Below are positions 4,167 through 5,646 of a DNA stretch of 5,646 nt, in pieces. How positions within the stretch are numbered: position 1 is the stretch's first letter; each line of letters begins with the position of its first letter. The notes below the pieces were generated by a model, which was given only the letters and a program-made list of their open reading frames with translations, was not told the DNA's origin and ran no database searches. Source of the DNA: Sphingobium sp. (GTDB lineage Bacteria > Pseudomonadota > Alphaproteobacteria > Sphingomonadales > Sphingomonadaceae); the NCBI GenBank assembly GCA_020051025.1, contig JAGVJS010000417.1, positions 1 to 5,646 on the forward strand. The letters are read 5' to 3'. A program made the translations under genes and the position numbers.

Positions 4167-5646
4167 TCAGGTCGTCGGGATGGCCGTGCAGTTGCCGCCG
4201 GTGCCGAAGTTTGCGGTCACCGAGTTGCAGGTCCAGCCGGCGTACCAGGTGTCGCTGCTGTCCTTTACCGCGCCGACATAGGTGGTGGCGGTGAAGTTGC
4301 TGTCGATCGCCTTGAGGTCGGCGGCAGGGCGCGCGGTTTCGGTTGCGCCGTTGATGAACAGGCTGGTCAGCGACGGGGTGTAGCTGATCGTGCTGTTCGC
4401 GCCGGCTTCGAAGATCGACTTCACGGTGGCGGCATCCACGCCGCGATCACCCTTGAACGGGGTGCTGTTGCACTGCATCACAACCGAGATGTAACGCGGC
4501 TTGCCGGCGTCTTCCAGAGCGGTGTCGGCATCGCGCACCGTGGTGGTGCTGTCGATGCGCAGGCAGCTCTGCGTCGGGCTGACGATGATGCCATTGGCCA
4601 GCGTCAGGTCGGCGCCGCCGCGCAGCAGCATGGCCGCACCGTTCGAGCCGGTGGTCGAGCGGTTGATGGCGGTGAAGTTGGCAACCTTCAGATACTGACG
4701 CGGCAGGGCGTCTTCGCTGGCGTTGCTGTTGGTGCCGCCGTTCGAGTCGGTTTCGAGGAAGCCGTCGCCGATGTCGTTGTTCGCGCGCTGGATGCTCAGC
4801 AGGAACTGGACGGTGCCCCGATAGCCGATGTCGGTGTCGAGATTGTCGTCTTCGTTGCCGGTCAGCACCAGATAGCGCGGGTGGGCCGAGCCACCGAAAA
4901 ATTCGATGCCGTCGTCCGAGCTGTTGTGGACCTGGATATGGTCAAGCTGGGTGCCGGTGCCAACGCCCGAGGGGGTCAGGCCTTGCAGCTCGCTCGAACC
5001 CGACAGGACGAAGCCCGAATAGCGGATCTGGACATAGGACATGCGGCCCGAATTGTCGGTATCGTCTGCACCGCCATACAGCGCGCCGCTGGCGCCCTCT
5101 GTGTCGCGCTGGCATGCGGTGGTGCCGGGCGCAGCTGCCGGAGCAAGGCAGTCTGTGATCTTCCCCCGGCCGAGCAGCACGACGCCGCCCCACTGGCCCG
5201 AAGTCTGATCGTCGGCATTGCCGAGAACGTTGGATTCGCTGGTGAAGATGATCGGCTGCGTGGCGGTGCCGACCGCGTTGATGCGATTGCCGCGGTTGAC
5301 GGCCAGGAAGGTGTTGCCGGTCGAGGCGAACAGGACGACGCCCGGTTCGATGTTCAGCGTGACATTGTTACCGGTGCTGGCTGCCCCCTGATCGGTGCCG
5401 ACATCGACGCGGCCGGGCATGGAGTAGAGCACGCCAGCCGCCTTGGGCAGGGTGGTGGTTTCGGTGAAGCGCAGCGGCAGGCCGCAGTTCAGCCAGCTGT
5501 TACCGCTCTTGTCCGAAATCACGCCACGCGCCGTCAGCTTGTTCGGGCCGGAGATGTTGGGGCATTCAGTTGCCGGGGTTACGCCGGTCGGCGTGGGCGT
5601 GGGGGTCGGCGTGGGGGTCGGCGTAGGGGTCGGGGTCGGCGTCGGG
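4167..5646 (-). CDS. secreted or surface beta-helix-like protein with Pro-Thr linker, C-terminal part (start beyond right edge)
   Basis: The visible 492 residues begin with ten Pro-Thr repeats (5586-5645), then GVTPATEC and a body of about 465 residues. The frame is open to the window edge, so the GTG at 5522 is not the start; the N-terminus, presumably a signal peptide or lipoprotein signal, lies outside. The body is rich in Gly, Asn, Asp, Thr and short hydrophobic strands with repeated turns: LNIEPGVVLF, INAVGTATQPIIFTS, WGGVVLLGRG, YVQIRYSGFVL, HIQVHNSSDDGIEFFGG, YLVLTGNEDD, FTAINRS. This matches right-handed parallel beta-helix proteins. Acidic runs such as NSSDDGIE and GNEDDNLDTD could bind metal or carbohydrate. 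Eight cysteines suggest disulfides and an extracytoplasmic site. I recall a family of this appearance, mostly called hypothetical, next to TonB receptors in Caulobacter, Shewanella and sphingomonads; its function is not established to my knowledge. It precedes the receptor in the same orientation. Confidence 0.85.
   Translation of the reverse strand, partial: PTPTPTPTPTPTPTPTPTPTGVTPATECPNISGPNKLTARGVISDKSGNSWLNCGLPLRFTETTTLPKAAGVLYSMPGRVDVGTDQGAASTGNNVTLNIEPGVVLFASTGNTFLAVNRGNRINAVGTATQPIIFTSESNVLGNADDQTSGQWGGVVLLGRGKITDCLAPAAAPGTTACQRDTEGASGALYGGADDTDNSGRMSYVQIRYSGFVLSGSSELQGLTPSGVGTGTQLDHIQVHNSSDDGIEFFGGSAHPRYLVLTGNEDDNLDTDIGYRGTVQFLLSIQRANNDIGDGFLETDSNGGTNSNASEDALPRQYLKVANFTAINRSTTGSNGAAMLLRGGADLTLANGIIVSPTQSCLRIDSTTTVRDADTALEDAGKPRYISVVMQCNSTPFKGDRGVDAATVKSIFEAGANSTISYTPSLTSLFINGATETARPAADLKAIDSNFTATTYVGAVKDSSDTWYAGWTCNSVTANFGTGGNCTAIPTT
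5586..5645 (-). repeat. in-frame hexamer repeat encoding (Pro-Thr)10 linker
   Basis: Sixty bases encode ten Pro-Thr dipeptides. On the plus strand a 12-base unit GGGGGTCGGCGT occurs exactly at 5601-5612 and 5613-5624, with variants on both sides. Each unit is a multiple of three, so slippage would lengthen or shorten the linker without breaking the frame. PT linkers are extended and flexible and usually separate an anchored or signal region from a folded domain. The array may continue past the window. Confidence 0.9.

Noticed and set aside
1663..4281. Several long plus-strand frames opposite the receptor gene (up to 226 codons)
   Set aside because: Antisense shadows of a well-supported receptor gene, with low-complexity Arg/Ala/Gly/Val-rich translations and no motifs.
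5520..5522. GTG at 5522 as the start of the beta-helix-like gene
   Set aside because: The frame is open and meaningful upstream, through the cysteine-containing segment and the Pro-Thr linker to the window edge.
5586..5646. Repeat array considered as CRISPR or an iteron origin
   Set aside because: Units are 6-12 bases without spacers and are in frame within a coding sequence, so they are a coding microsatellite.

Overview
The window looks like chromosome of a GC-rich alphaproteobacterium, most likely a sphingomonad (Sphingomonas/Sphingobium/Novosphingobium type). The main reason is a circularly permuted, two-piece tmRNA gene whose tag reads ANDNEALAIAA, a form I associate with sphingomonads. 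A TonB-dependent receptor with an 'IVVTGRR'-type N-terminus and a neighbouring Pro-Thr-linked secreted protein fit the same group. This taxonomic call is recognition from memory, not a search.

Layout from left to right: (1) 1-148, minus strand: the first 49 codons of a TANGO2/NRDE-family protein that runs off the left edge. (2) About 190-580, plus strand: ssrA in permuted order. A promoter-like sequence and a 5' hairpin come first. Then come the acceptor piece (T-arm, 3' acceptor strand, CCA at 305-307), a hairpin-forming intervening segment (308-346), and the coding piece with the 5' acceptor strand (347-353) and the tag frame (433-468). Two tandem hairpins carrying the same 14-base loop motif follow. 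(3) 580-835: a long palindrome followed by a T-run, probably ending the ssrA transcript, then an AT-rich promoter region. (4) 836-1219, plus strand: a small exported TPR-like protein. (5) 1303-1327: a strong two-way terminator between convergent genes. (6) 4167-5646 and 1387-4077, minus strand, transcribed in that order: the C-terminal 492 residues of a secreted protein with a (PT)10 linker and a beta-helix-like body, then an 896-residue TonB-dependent receptor. The 89-bp gap between them holds a strong hairpin, then the receptor's ribosome binding site.

The receptor and the beta-helix-like protein are probably one outer-membrane functional unit: a surface or secreted partner plus a TonB-powered channel, with a hairpin that may set their relative expression. 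Their substrate cannot be read from the sequence. The tmRNA is the ribosome-rescue RNA and is functionally unrelated to them. The least explained parts are the beta-helix/receptor pair, the intergenic hairpin and the duplicated loop motif at the 3' end of the tmRNA coding piece. No CRISPR array, insertion sequence, integrase or tRNA gene was seen.
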